Shown piece by piece: positions 11,381 through 21,195 of a DNA stretch of 64,000 nt. Below the pieces are notes generated by a model. That model was not told where the DNA came from and made no database searches. It saw nothing but the letters and a program-made list of their open reading frames with translations. Every line of letters starts with the position of its first letter. Positions within the stretch are counted from its first letter, which is position 1. The DNA lies in assembly GCA_963853835.1 (NCBI GenBank), contig OY970832.1, forward strand, positions 1,074,001 to 1,138,000, written 5' to 3'. This DNA comes from Calendula officinalis (Eukaryota; Streptophyta; Magnoliopsida; Asterales; Asteraceae). The translations under genes were made by a program, and so were the position numbers.

Positions 11381-12216
11381 TCATATGCTTTCTCAAAATC
11401 AACCTTAAAGATTAAAAGTTGTTTTTTCATTTTTTTGCACCAAGATATAATTTCACTTAGGATAAGTGGACCATCAAGAATATTACGGCCTTCAATAAAA
11501 GCAGATTGCTCAACACTAATGACATCGTTGATAACTAACTTGAGACGGTTAGCAAGGATTTTAGCAATGATCTTATAAAAGCTTCCAATGAGGCTAATCG
11601 GGCGGTAATAGGCTAAAACTAGTGGAATCCCACACTTAGGTATAAGTGTAAAAAACGAAGAGTTACAACCAAATTTCAAATCACCTCCGTTTTCAAATGA
11701 TTGTACCGCACACAATAAATATGTTTCAATGATATTCCAATACTTCTTATAAAAAGCAAACGTAAACCCATCCGGGACCGGGGCCTTATCTACCCCGCAA
11801 TCCCACACCGCTTTTTTAATTTCGGCTCTAGAAAATTTTGATTCAATTAACACTTTTTGGGAAGCCGATAAGGTTTTACATTTGTTGCTAGTAAATTGCG
11901 GTCTAGCCCTTTTAGATTCTGAAAATTTTTTAGAAAAATAAGTCGATGTACCTTTTTTCATCACCGATGGTTCCTCGGTCCAAATACCGTTAAAAGATAA
12001 GCCGTGAATAAAGTTCTTCCGGGTTTTATGGTTCAGTGTACCATGAAAAAACTTAGAATTTTCATCACCGTCAATAACCCACTTTATCCTCGCCTTTTGT
12101 TTAATATCACGAATTTTTAACGCTTCTTGATCTCTAATTTGGAAATCGATGTCAATTCTCTTGTATTTTTCTTCCATAGACAGCCCCTCTGTTTCGGCTT
12201 TAATATCGATTTCATT
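11381..12216 (-). mobile_element. LINE, 5' part of the truncated copy (palm N-terminus of RT)
   Basis: This is the minus-strand upstream half of the LINE split by Gypsy-1. It encodes the QKARIKW.IDGDENSKFFHG block typical of plant L1 elements, then KAP.PDGF.F.F and the YRPISLIGS and FIEGRNILDG motifs. It ends at FKVDFEKAYD, exactly where Gypsy-1 entered. The left limit 11381-11385 is the second TCATA copy. The right limit is the 15-bp LINE target duplication at 12217-12231. ORF1 and the endonuclease domain are absent through 5' truncation, which is usual for target-primed insertion. Confidence 0.9.
11386..12216 (-). pseudogene. LINE reverse transcriptase N-terminal part, interrupted by Gypsy-1
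   Basis: One open frame of about 275 codons reads through this part without a stop. It covers the linker before RT and RT motifs up to the first catalytic aspartate region (VDFEKAYD). The apparent start of the open frame at 12357 lies in flanking MITE DNA and is accidental. The reading frame is cut by the Gypsy-1 LTR and the remainder is at 1407-3040. Confidence 0.85.
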
Positions 12217-12299
12217 TCTCATATTCAACTTATTATAAGAGTGTTTATATATGATTTGTGTTTGTACACCCACAATAAGAGATATGGTCCCATTCATAA

Positions 12300-12597
12300 G
12301 ACTGCTCCCAATGGTGACGGTCACTGATGCCGTCAGTTGTTGCCAAATCAGCGCCACGTCAGCTCATTCTCCAACCGACACTCAACTGACGTACCCATGC
12401 CAACAATACCACTTCTCTTTAATTTTTTGGGACCCACCATTACAAAACACACACACACAAAATACCCCTTTGGACCCACACACTAAACTGGCGCAACCCT
12501 TCCTCTCGTCTCCAAACTCGCGAAAATCAAACTGGCGGAAAAACAAACGGACCGTGCCAAAGTTTCTTAAAACTGGCGGAAGAGTGGCGCTATACTC
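12300..12597. mobile_element. PIF/Harbinger-type MITE
   Basis: TAA flanks both ends (12297-12299 and 12598-12600), the three-base target duplication of PIF/Harbinger. The left end, with GACGGTCACTGATGCCGTC and CAGCGCCACGTCAGC, aligns with the left end of the larger Harbinger element at 23651, so the two belong to one family. The right terminal repeat is degenerate. It has no coding capacity. Confidence 0.7.
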
Positions 12598-12600
12598 TAA

Positions 12601-13157
12601 CAATTGTTGAACTATTTTGTCAATATCTCGTACTATTTTGGGCAGCTCTTTTTAATTATTTTGCTTGATTTCATGAGATTCTGTCTTGGTCAAAAACTCA
12701 ACCCATTATTCAAATCTCTTTTTGACTTTTAACCTATTATTCGAGGCGGTTTTAATTTTGACAAATATCACTAAAATATCATTTAAAAAACATGAATCTT
12801 GTATGTAAGTTGAATGCTTTCATCTTGTCACATAAACTAACAATTTTGACCAACTTATCAAAAGTTATCTTTACATACATACAAACAAATATTAATAATT
12901 ACGAATCACGTTTCCAAGAATTATTGATTTGAAATAGGTACTGTGGATAATGGGGAAAGTAGTAAAACTTCTGCTACTGAAATATATAATTTTGTACACG
13001 TACGACACCAAAGAAAAAATAGAACAACATACAAATAGAGACAAACTGCTGACAAAATTGAAAACTTCCCCCCACCCCAAAACTCACATTTGTACAACCA
13101 TTTCTTTTTCTTCATATTAATTAAAAGATTAATAATAATCCAATAATTATTCTAAAC
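12601..13157. other. Downstream region of the TPR/J gene, no gene seen
   Basis: AT-rich sequence between the Harbinger MITE and the stop codon of the TPR/J gene. Short minus-strand open frames at 12892-13115 are low-complexity and unlike known proteins. The part nearest 13157 is probably the gene's 3' untranslated region. Confidence 0.5.
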
Positions 13158-15004
13158 CTAACAACTTAAACCTTCATATTTCACGGTAATCGGACGATTA
13201 AATCCAGCTTGTGACAACAAGTTTCCAACCACTGCAAGATCTCTACAAAACACACCTTGAAATGCATTTTTGGTTTCAATTTGATTACAATTATTATGCG
13301 TTGCGGTTTTGATTTCGTCGGTTTTTATTGCTTTTTTCCTTTGTTTTTCTAATGATTCTTCATCTAGAATTGTTCTCATGAGATTAGTGTAACCTCGTTG
13401 AATTAATCGGTAGAGTAATAGAGATGATAATTTTGCTCGATCTTTAATCGAATCGATATCATTATGTTCGGTGAACTCGCAACGATCGATGAAATTTGTT
13501 GATTTATCAGGTTTGTGACGTAAAGTGAGTAACAAATGTGATCTTTCTAATTCAGATCGTGAACAACCACGTCGTAATCCCATTAATGCGTAGTAATCAA
13601 CGTTTGTGGTTTCACGGGAAGAAACTTTTTGTTTTAGCTCTTGAATTTTGACCGCCATTGACCGGAGTTTGACCGGAATTTCGTTGTATGCGAAGTTTTG
13701 CCGTTTCCATGCCGGACCAGGGAGTTTCCGGTCACGGAGAATTGAATTGTAGAGTAATTTTAAGTGTTCGAGATCGTGAAGTGAATCGGGAAGACAGTGT
13801 ATGGTTTCGAAAAGTGAAGCTCTGGTGGTTAGGGCTTCGATACATGACGGATCTAACGCTAATGTCCGGTTACAATCGGCGATTGCTTCTGCGATTCTGC
13901 CGGAGGACCGGTAGGCAGCGGCGCGGTGCATGTAGCAATCGGCGAGGAATCCTGGAGGTGCACCGCGACGGCCATCGACGATTTTGGAGAAATGTCGGAT
14001 TGATTCTGTGTATAGACCGGCTTCCGCGGCGGCGATTGCGGCGGTTTTACGACGGAGGAGGAGTTTGATGTGGCTGAGGAGGTGGTTGATGCTTTCGGAT
14101 TCTGCTCGTGGAGGTGTTTGTGGCTGGTTGCCGGTTGTGAATGTTTCGCAGGAGGAGGTGAAACTGTCGTCGGACCAGCAGACGCTTTCACGGCGGAATG
14201 CGGCGGAGGCGAGGCGTTTTCCGGTTTGGAGTAACGCCATTGCGTCCTCCATTAATCCTAAATGACAACATGCTTGACCTAGAATCAAATACCTGAATAA
14301 ATCGCGGAAAAAACTCTAAATTAACTTATTTGAATAGATAAAATTGTAACCTCAAGCAAAATTAACGAATTATAAGCTAATTATGAGACATATTGAGCTA
14401 TAGAAATTATTCAATTACCTCCATTGACCTTCCTTGTTGCGATTTTTTACGATTCCAGCCATTACTTTTTTCTTCAAATCGGAAACGGAGAAACACATCA
14501 CAGATTTCTCCGATCGAGACGGTGAGTTACCGCCGGTGGACAACAGCTTGATTCGTTCTCTGGAGAGCGATTGCGAGTTATTATCAGACGAAGAAGACGA
14601 TGAGGAGGACGATGATGAGTCATCGGACGCCATTTTCAAGCTCGGAATATAATCCTGAAGCATATCTGCAACTTCCTTGAATCTTCTGAGATTCAGAAGT
14701 GATGTAGCTTTCAATTCTAAAGCAATTTCATATTTCGGTGACAAAGCAAGTGCAGCATCAAGTAGATTAAGAGCATATGCAATGTTGCTCTGTTCTTGTG
14801 AAGCAATTAGTGATCTCGCATCTTTCACATACATATCAACAATCTATAAACACATAAACAGCACATAATCAATACTTATAGATCAAAATCATGGATGAAA
14901 TCATGAAATTACTAATTAAGTGCTTGAAAAAATTGGAATACCTTTCGATTGGTGAGCCACCAGTGTTTCTTCTCAATACATCCATGAGAAGGAGATGAAA
15001 CCAT
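13158..15004 (-). CDS. TPR protein with degenerate J-like domain (plant DnaJ/TPR family), three exons
   Basis: Exons run 15004-14942, 14843-14419 and 14292-13158 on the minus strand, with GT-AG introns and a total of 1623 bases, giving 540 residues. The short first exon encodes a Trp-rich start (MVSSPSHGCIEKKHWWL). Exon 2 carries a helical, TPR-like region (about 25-75) followed by a Ser run. Exon 3 has further TPR helices (AAAYRSSGRIAEAIADCNRTLALDPS, summarised here by its ends, about 279-315) and, from about 395, the segment DYYALMGLRRGCSRSELER, which resembles a J domain. The diagnostic HPD triplet is HKPD (about 422-425), so classical Hsp70 stimulation is doubtful. Similar plant proteins are annotated as DnaJ with tetratricopeptide repeats; the biochemical role is not established from sequence. 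No signal peptide or membrane segment is seen. Confidence 0.88.
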
Positions 15005-15072
15005 GGCTGAAGTTATTGATAAACAGTGATGAAGCTAAGAATCTTCAATGCAAAAGTTCTTCATTGTTTGCA

Positions 15073-15101
15073 GAGAGAGAGAGGGAGAGAGATAAGAGGA
15101 G
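15073..15101. repeat. GA/CT microsatellite in the 5' leader of the TPR/J gene
   Basis: A GAGA-rich tract on the plus strand, 70-100 bases upstream of the start codon, so a CT-rich tract in the likely 5' untranslated region of the minus-strand gene. Such CT tracts are common in plant leaders and core promoters. Confidence 0.6.
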
Positions 15102-15189
15102 AGATGGGGTTTTAAATGTAGAACAAGTGCCAGCTTTGACCTCAGACAAAGCTTTCATCCTTGTATTTCATGGCTGGCATTTTTCTATT

Positions 15190-15910
15190 TAATTAAATTT
15201 AATTTTTATGTTAGTATGTAAGTATGTTTTATAGAAATACAATTAACATTTAATTTTTTTTATAATAAGCAATAGTTGACTAATAAGCAATAATATTGAT
15301 TACGCAATAAATTGGTTTATTATCATAAATGATTCTTTTTATTGGACCAACTACTTTAATGACACAACAAGTTGTATTTATAAGGAAAACATTAAATTTT
15401 CTTACCTTATCCATTTACGATTTTACAACAAATGATGTATATGTATTTTAATCTGGGTCTTTCTATTGTATACTCCCTAGGCATACTTTAATAAGCATTT
15501 AATATCTCATGGTCACCTTTATACTTGATATTTCGTATTAATGACTTCCTAGAAATCTTACAATTCCTACTTTACCCTTACTATAATTAAAAGTGAGGAA
15601 TTTTTCTAAATTAAATGCAAGGGCATAAATGGTTTTTAATATTTGGTAGTATGTGCCCCTAGGGCATAAGTTAGAAAAAGCCTTTTAATTTTAACCTCCC
15701 CAACAAACATATAAAAAACAAGGAAACTGAACTAATACTACAAGCTCAAATCTAGCCATCCTATTAACGCCAACTGTCAACGGTCGCGTTAGTTTACCGA
15801 AACTGTTAGCACACCTCCATCTATAGCAAGTGTCAATCTTCATCTTTGGTTTGGCGACGCATAGGGAAGCGGATGGAGTGTATATTTTAAGTGGATATCG
15901 ATACTGATTT
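15190..15910. other. Intergenic, upstream of the TPR/J gene
   Basis: AT-rich DNA that should include the promoter of the minus-strand TPR/J gene. I saw no convincing TATA position and no protein-coding resemblance. Confidence 0.4.
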
Positions 15911-15918
15911 AGTGGCAC

Positions 15919-16202
15919 TAGACTTGTACACAGTCAAAGAATCGGACTGAACCGACCCGCATTGAGAACCGAAAAAATGGTTTGGCCGGACCAAGGAACG
16001 AACCAATGATGCTCAGAACCGAAAAAATGGTTTTTTTCCCGGTTTTGGACCGAACCGCTCGGAATCGAACGGATTGGAACCGAGAATCGATTTTTCATAA
16101 AAATTAGAACCGATGATCGAACTTATTTTTCTTTGTTCGGTCTGGATTGTCCGGTCCGGTTCTGTGATTCCGATCAGTTCTCGGTTCAGTTTGCACAGGC
16201 TA
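15919..16202. mobile_element. hAT-type MITE
   Basis: The 8-bp direct repeat AGTGGCAC flanks it at 15911-15918 and 16203-16210. The ends are inverted and imperfect: TAGACTTGTACACAG and TAGCCTGTGCAAACTG. The interior is a series of GAACCG and CGGTTC repeats. Size, ends and target length fit a non-autonomous hAT element. Confidence 0.85.
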
Positions 16203-16210
16203 AGTGGCAC

Positions 16211-16747
16211 TATGCACGATTAAATCTTTAAAGTTGTTAATGGAGTATAATTAGTTTAATAATGTAGTGGTTTTCTTGAATATAACAATGTCGAAATTGA
16301 AGATCGAGGGCACGACCAACATTTTTGGTTTTCGTAATTATACCATTTCAAACCCTCCTTTCCATGTAATTACACTCCCAACTGCCCCCAAAACATAATA
16401 TTCACAATAAAAAATGAAAACAAGACTATCAAAAATAGATACATCCATGTTTCAACCTTAGAAATTAACGTAAGGAGTATGATCATAACTAAACAACAAG
16501 AATACGTAATACTTTAATGGTGTATCTTACTTTCTAAAACTCTTAGGAAAAAAAAACAGATTAATTGGTATAATAGTTATCAAGAAATGCTTGAAACTTA
16601 TAACGAAGACAAAGCTAGTTATAATTTGTAAGCTATTTGGTTTACATTTTGTAAAAAATATATTACTTTTAACTATTTCTATTCACAATTAATCAAAGAT
16701 GTATATAAAACGAATTTTTGCTTATATTTTGTTGTTTGATGTATATA
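16211..16747. other. Intergenic, nothing recognised
   Basis: AT-rich DNA without open frames of recognisable families between the hAT MITE and the Stowaway element. Confidence 0.4.
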
Positions 16748-17058
16748 CTTCCTCCGTATCAAAATAAGTGACACACTTTCTATTTTGGGTGTATCAAAAT
16801 AAGTGACACACTTTGAAAACTTTCCTTATATGGTAAAAATAGTGGGACCCATACCCACTAACTATCCACTTTAATAAAGGAAATTACCCTTATACCCTTA
16901 CTTTTACTTAAAAAACTCATTAATATCACTTTATTCAAGAAAAGTGGGACTCATTATTCACTAACTATGTACTTTAATTTATTTTAATCTCTACTTTAAT
17001 CTTTTACCTCAAAAAACGTGTAAACCAATTTGTGTCACTTATTTTGATACGGAGGAAG
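16748..17058. mobile_element. Stowaway-type MITE (Tc1/mariner)
   Basis: Terminal inverted repeats of at least 25 bp begin CTTCCTCCGTATCAAAATAA and end with its complement. TA dinucleotides flank both ends. The first 16 bases are repeated just inside the left end (near 16791). The consensus start CTNCCTCCGT is the Stowaway signature. Confidence 0.9.
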
Positions 17059-17483
17059 TAAAACAAAATGAGGCAACAACGATATATACTCAATCATTTT
17101 AAAGGAGTATTGGTATGAAATTATAAGAGATTTAAGATGTAGACAGTTATAACTCTAACTGGAGGTAAAAAGACTGTTTTTAGGAAGACCTCATACAAAC
17201 ATGTGAACGGGAGTGTATATGATATGTGTGTACATTGCTATAAAAATATACACAAATAAATACATGTGAGTCTAAATATGTGTACTTTAATGTATACCAA
17301 AAGTGTGAGTCTAAAGCGTGTGTTTAGTGAGTATACGAAAAACATGTTAATATGTGTAAGTGTGCATGTGACGCGTGTAAGGACGTCGAGCAAGTATGTA
17401 AGTTATAACATGTGTTAACCGAAAACAACAATCAAGAAAAACATACATATAAGCATGCATTTATAATGGATCATATTATCCTA
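17059..17483. other. Intergenic, nothing recognised
   Basis: AT-rich and GTGT-rich sequence with no open frame of note. Confidence 0.4.
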
Positions 17484-17942
17484 CTAGCTTCAAAGCCCGC
17501 CCGATTAGGCGGGCAAACTTCAAAAACTAAAATGCAAAATAACGAAAGAGCTTATGAAATCATATAGGTAATTACTATTAAAGTGATGAATAAACATTTT
17601 GTTATAGATGCGTAATTGCTACCGAAAATTTAAAAACGAAATAAAACTTTTTTGTATACGGCATTTGTTGTTGAGTTAGTGTAGTTGTCATTTTGGTCGC
17701 AACAAATAACTTTCAAACTTTCCTTGCTCTTCACTTTTGAGACAACAACATATAGTTGATCATGTTTAAATAGCGGTTTTTGAAGAAACAAACCAACTTG
17801 CGACAAAGTTTGAGCTCGACTTTTATTAATAGTTATGACAAAACATACTTGAACAGGAAACTGTCTCCGATTCAATTTGAAAGACATCTTGTTATCTGAA
17901 GGACTAATAACCATGTGTGAGATAGCATAAATTGTACCAACT
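17484..17942 (-). mobile_element. Truncated Helitron, 3' end with helicase C-terminus
   Basis: On the minus strand the helicase remnant is followed by about 120 bases and then a GC-rich hairpin with stem GCCCGCC...GGCGGGC (about 17495-17514). The terminus CTAG follows at 17484-17487 and the next base in that orientation is T. Hairpin plus CTRR next to T is the Helitron 3' signature. The 5' part of the element is missing. Confidence 0.8.
17630..17914 (-). pseudogene. Helitron Rep/helicase C-terminal fragment
   Basis: About 94 codons encode the end of a PIF1-like helicase. FKLNRRQFPVQVCFVITINK and the following QTLSQVGL match the RRQFP...MTINKSQGQ(S/T)L motif of Helitron proteins, and QLYVVVSKV matches the motif VI region. 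Upstream minus-strand sequence continues in the same frame for a few codons (GTIYAISH) before similarity is lost. Only a few percent of the full protein remains. Confidence 0.85.
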
Positions 17943-17962
17943 TGCCACCAGATTAATTAAAA

Positions 17963-18150
17963 AATAGAAATGGTATTTGTGTCTACCGTTTGTGTCTACT
18001 TATGTGCATACACATCTCTAAACTTGATATGTATAATCCATTAATTCTCTTTCATCATATCGTCCCTTGATTTTGACATGTGTCATTTTCAAATGAGTAG
18101 CCACAAAAGTAAGCACAAATGGTAGACACCAATACCATTCTTATTTTTTA
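17963..18150. mobile_element. Small MITE of a dispersed family, copy a
   Basis: Ends are inverted repeats: AAATGGTATTTGTGTCTAC at the left and the complement of AATGGTATTGGTGTCTAC at the right. The core ATTAATTCTCTTTCATCATA followed by TTGATTTTGACATGTGTCA recurs at 19160-19312, 54297-54386 and 58780-58965. No coding capacity. Confidence 0.6.
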
Positions 18151-19110
18151 AATGAATGGTTTATTAATTTGGGATTAAGGAAATATTAATTTGGGAATGA
18201 TTTATACTCGCTAAATGCATGGTAAAAGGCAATTCTAGAAATGTTTATGAATTAAATACGTTTAATGTATTTTAGGAATTCACCGTGCTAATTAAAATCT
18301 TGTGAATTAAATTGGGAATTCAAATCGGAATTTTTTAAATGAAAGGTGGAACATATCTTTTAATTTAATTAACAATGAAATAGGTGGCATTTATAGGTAA
18401 TTACACGTCATCATTGATAGCCAATGAGAGTGGTCTAATTGGACAAGTTGACAAATTTAATTCAAATTTAGGCCTCATATATAGAGGTAGATATATCGAA
18501 AGTCTCCTTAAGTATATACAATCATAAAAGCTATGTAATTATAAGTCAAAATGTGAATTTTCTCTAAATTTATATATGAATATTTTTATAATTACCCTTA
18601 TAATACATTTGTGATACTAAGGTTACTGTTCACAAGTAAATGATCGGTTTGTGCTTTAATGACATAACCCACATGTGATAATTAGGTAATTAGGCCTTCT
18701 AACCAAATTTTTTTTCTCTCTATTTTTTAGCTTCTCTAATATGATAATTAGGCCTTCTAAGATAATAGTTAGACCTCTAAATTTTAATACTTACAAAATA
18801 ATTAAATAGATCCTTCTTTAAACCAAACTTGCATTAATTATTATTATTATTATTATTCGTATAATTGAGCATCTATAATTCTATCTTGAAAACCGAAAGT
18901 CGTACAATTGCTTAAACGTATATAAAATTTGTTCAGAAGCATAAACTTAAAATATCTAATAATATCATAAAGGTTTATTAGTTTGGCTTACTAAACATAT
19001 AATGTTATATAGGTAAAACGATATTTAGATATTTTTAAAATTTAAGTAAGATTTTTGTAAAATATCCGCAAAATATAGGTAAAACGATACATAGGTAATT
19101 ATTAAATATG
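18151..19110. other. Intergenic, low complexity
   Basis: AT-rich DNA with a TTA microsatellite at about 18837-18857. No gene or complete element recognised. Confidence 0.4.
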
Positions 19111-19112
19111 TA

Positions 19113-19151
19113 AAATATCCGCAACGAAGTGCGGGCCATTACAATGCTTGT
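19113..19151 (+). repeat. Helitron-like terminal hairpin
   Basis: CCGCA-ACGAAG-TGCGG forms a stem-loop followed 10-15 bases later by GCTTGTTA. The same arrangement recurs at 60804 and 63419. The final bases do not fit the canonical CTRR, so the assignment to Helitrons is tentative. Confidence 0.4.
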
Positions 19152-19159
19152 TATATCTA

Positions 19160-19312
19160 TATATGTAAAAAGAGTAATGATATTAATTTGATTATGATAA
19201 GTGTCAAAATCAAGAAATAATATGAAGAAAGAAAATTTATGGATGACACATGTTAAGTTTAGAAGTAAGTAGATATATAAGTATGCATAAATAATAGACA
19301 CAAATATCATTT
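19160..19312 (-). mobile_element. Small MITE of a dispersed family, copy b (inverted)
   Basis: On the minus strand it runs from ATGATATTTGTGTCTATTAT through CTTGATTTTGACACTTATCA and ends near TTAATATCATTACTC. It is the inverted relative of the copy at 17963. Confidence 0.5.
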
Positions 19313-19328
19313 ATCATGTAAAAAAGAA

Positions 19329-19740
19329 GGGTGCTACTATTTGGACACCCCTTACTACCAAATAAACACCCTAATTAAAGTCAAACTTTGAAAATTTTAA
19401 TCACAAATAATAAATTAACATGGTTATCCATATTTTTTATAACTTAAAACCGATGGTCGACGGTGGTGGTGGTGGTGAGTGACACATGCGATGGTGGTAG
19501 GCGGTAGCTGAATCAGTAATTGGTGGGGGCGGAATGAACGACGTAATGAACATCCAAAAGAGATTGTGGTGGCGGAGCGAGCGAGCGGTGACGACGGTTA
19601 GCCGATTCCGATGTGAGTGAGTTGGTAGGGTGGTGGTTAACGGCAAAGTTCGGTGGCGGCTATGAAAAAATTTATTAGCTAATTATTATGGATTTATAGG
19701 GTGTCCAAATAGAACTATGGGGTGTCCCAATAGTCAATCC
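19329..19740. mobile_element. Candidate MITE with GGACACCCC ends
   Basis: The left end GGGTGCTACTATTTGGACAC and the complement of the right end (GGATTGACTATTGGGACACC) are imperfect inverted repeats, and a second inverted copy TTTGGACACCCTA sits just inside. The interior is GGTGG-rich. A target duplication is not clear (AAAAAAGAA against TAAAAGGAA), so the superfamily is left open. Confidence 0.5.
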
Positions 19741-19936
19741 TAAAAGGAACATATATTTTGTGTGTCCTGAGTTGATGACGCACATATCCATAACTAACTC
19801 TTGACGTGTCATATTTTTAGAAGTTGATGTATATTTGACTGTAATAAACAGCTTATTTATTTAGTTTTCTTATACTAATTGCAAATGTTCGAATTTTGAT
19901 CGACCAATTAGATTTTCACCAACCTAGTTACACTAA

Positions 19937-21192
19937 GAGGGTGCGGTACGGTGGCGAGAGGGGGTGGGCGCCGGACGCCACCTCGGCGCGCCGGCCACGC
20001 CACGACACCGCCCGCCACGCGAGCGGGCCACTTCGCCGGACGCCCGACGCAACCAACGGACGAATGGTGGTGTGACACGTGGACTAGCCGTTTGCAACGG
20101 CTAGTTTCCAGATTTTTAAATTTTTTTTTTTTAATTTTAAATTTTTTAAATAAACCATTAACCCTTATAAATACCAACCCTTTTACACAATATTTCCACA
20201 CACCATTTCTCACCATTTCTCAAACTAAAACCCTTTCACACAATATTTTCTACACAATCTCTGATCAAAATGCGTCGAAATTTGATGGATCCCGAAAGTT
20301 ATTCGTCCGATGTCGACGATGAGACGGATATTTTTTTTATGACTCAAGCGCATCAATACATGCAACGACAACAAGCTCAACCAACCCGGACTCGCGTGCC
20401 AGTGTATCGAGATCGTGAAGCTGCCGAGCAACGTTTATTGGACGACTACTTTGGTGATAATCCATAGTACCCTGAGCCGGTTTACCCACAATGGGCAAGC
20501 TTTGTCAAATCATTTACTGTTGCACGAGACGAAAAACGTGCTTACTTCAAACGAAGGCAAGAAAGTGCAAGAAAAGACGTAGAACGTGCATTTGGTGTCT
20601 TACAGGGGCGTTGGGGGATTATTCGCCAACCGGCTCGGTCGTGGAGTGTCAACAAGCTACGTAGAACCATGTACGCATGCATCATATTGCATAACATGAT
20701 TGTAAAAGATCAAAACTTTGCCATAAGCGATATGAACGAGTTGTATGTTGCTCCACAACTTAATTTAGACCGTACTTGGGTCGAGAGAGCCGAAATACAA
20801 CGACTGAGATCAAGGGAATTACGTGATAGACGTACACACGAATCGCTTCAACGAAATATTATGGACCATATTTGGCAACGGTATCAAGAAAATCGTGTGT
20901 AATTTTTTTCCTAATTTTCGGTATTTTTTTTTAATTTTCGGTATTTTTTTTTAAATTTTCGGTAATTTTTTTTATTTTTTAGGTATTTTTATTTTGTATT
21001 GTGTAATATTTATTTTAATGAAGTATTATGTTTTTAAAAAAAGAAAAAAGAAAAAAAGGTGGTGGGGCCCAAATGGCTTAAGTGATGGTAGAGGGGGTAT
21101 TTGGGGGTTTTGAATGTGAAATGTGAAATGGTGATGTGGCGCATAGGTGGTGCAGAGGTGGCAAAGTGGCTTAGCCACCATACCCATCACTC
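19937..21192 (+). mobile_element. PIF/Harbinger element with internally deleted transposase
   Basis: TAA flanks both ends (19934-19936 and 21193-21195). Terminal repeats are GAGGGTGCGGTACGGTGGC and GAGTGATGGGTATGGTGGC, related to those of the MITE at 53737. The 1256-bp element carries a single broken transposase frame. It is probably a deletion derivative that depends on an intact relative. Confidence 0.85.
20270..20902 (+). pseudogene. Harbinger (HARBI1-like) transposase, internal deletion and one stop
   Basis: One frame covers 211 codons with a single TAG at about 20465. The N-terminal part (MRRNLMDPESYSSDVDDETD) is the usual start of plant Harbinger transposases. After YFGDNP the frame jumps to the C-terminal part, YPQWASFVKSF...KDVERAFGVLQGRWGIIR, which in complete proteins lies more than 200 residues further on. 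YACIILHNMIV is the conserved segment around the C-terminal helices. The first two catalytic aspartates lie in the deleted region, so the protein could not catalyse transposition. The tail RDRRTHESLQRNIMDHIW is intact and the stop is at 20900-20902. Confidence 0.85.
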
Positions 21193-21195
21193 TAA

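Noticed and set aside
11326..12357. A single minus-strand gene starting at 12357
   Set aside because: Its first 45 or so codons are MITE and flanking DNA and its last codons are Gypsy-1 LTR; only the middle is LINE reverse transcriptase.
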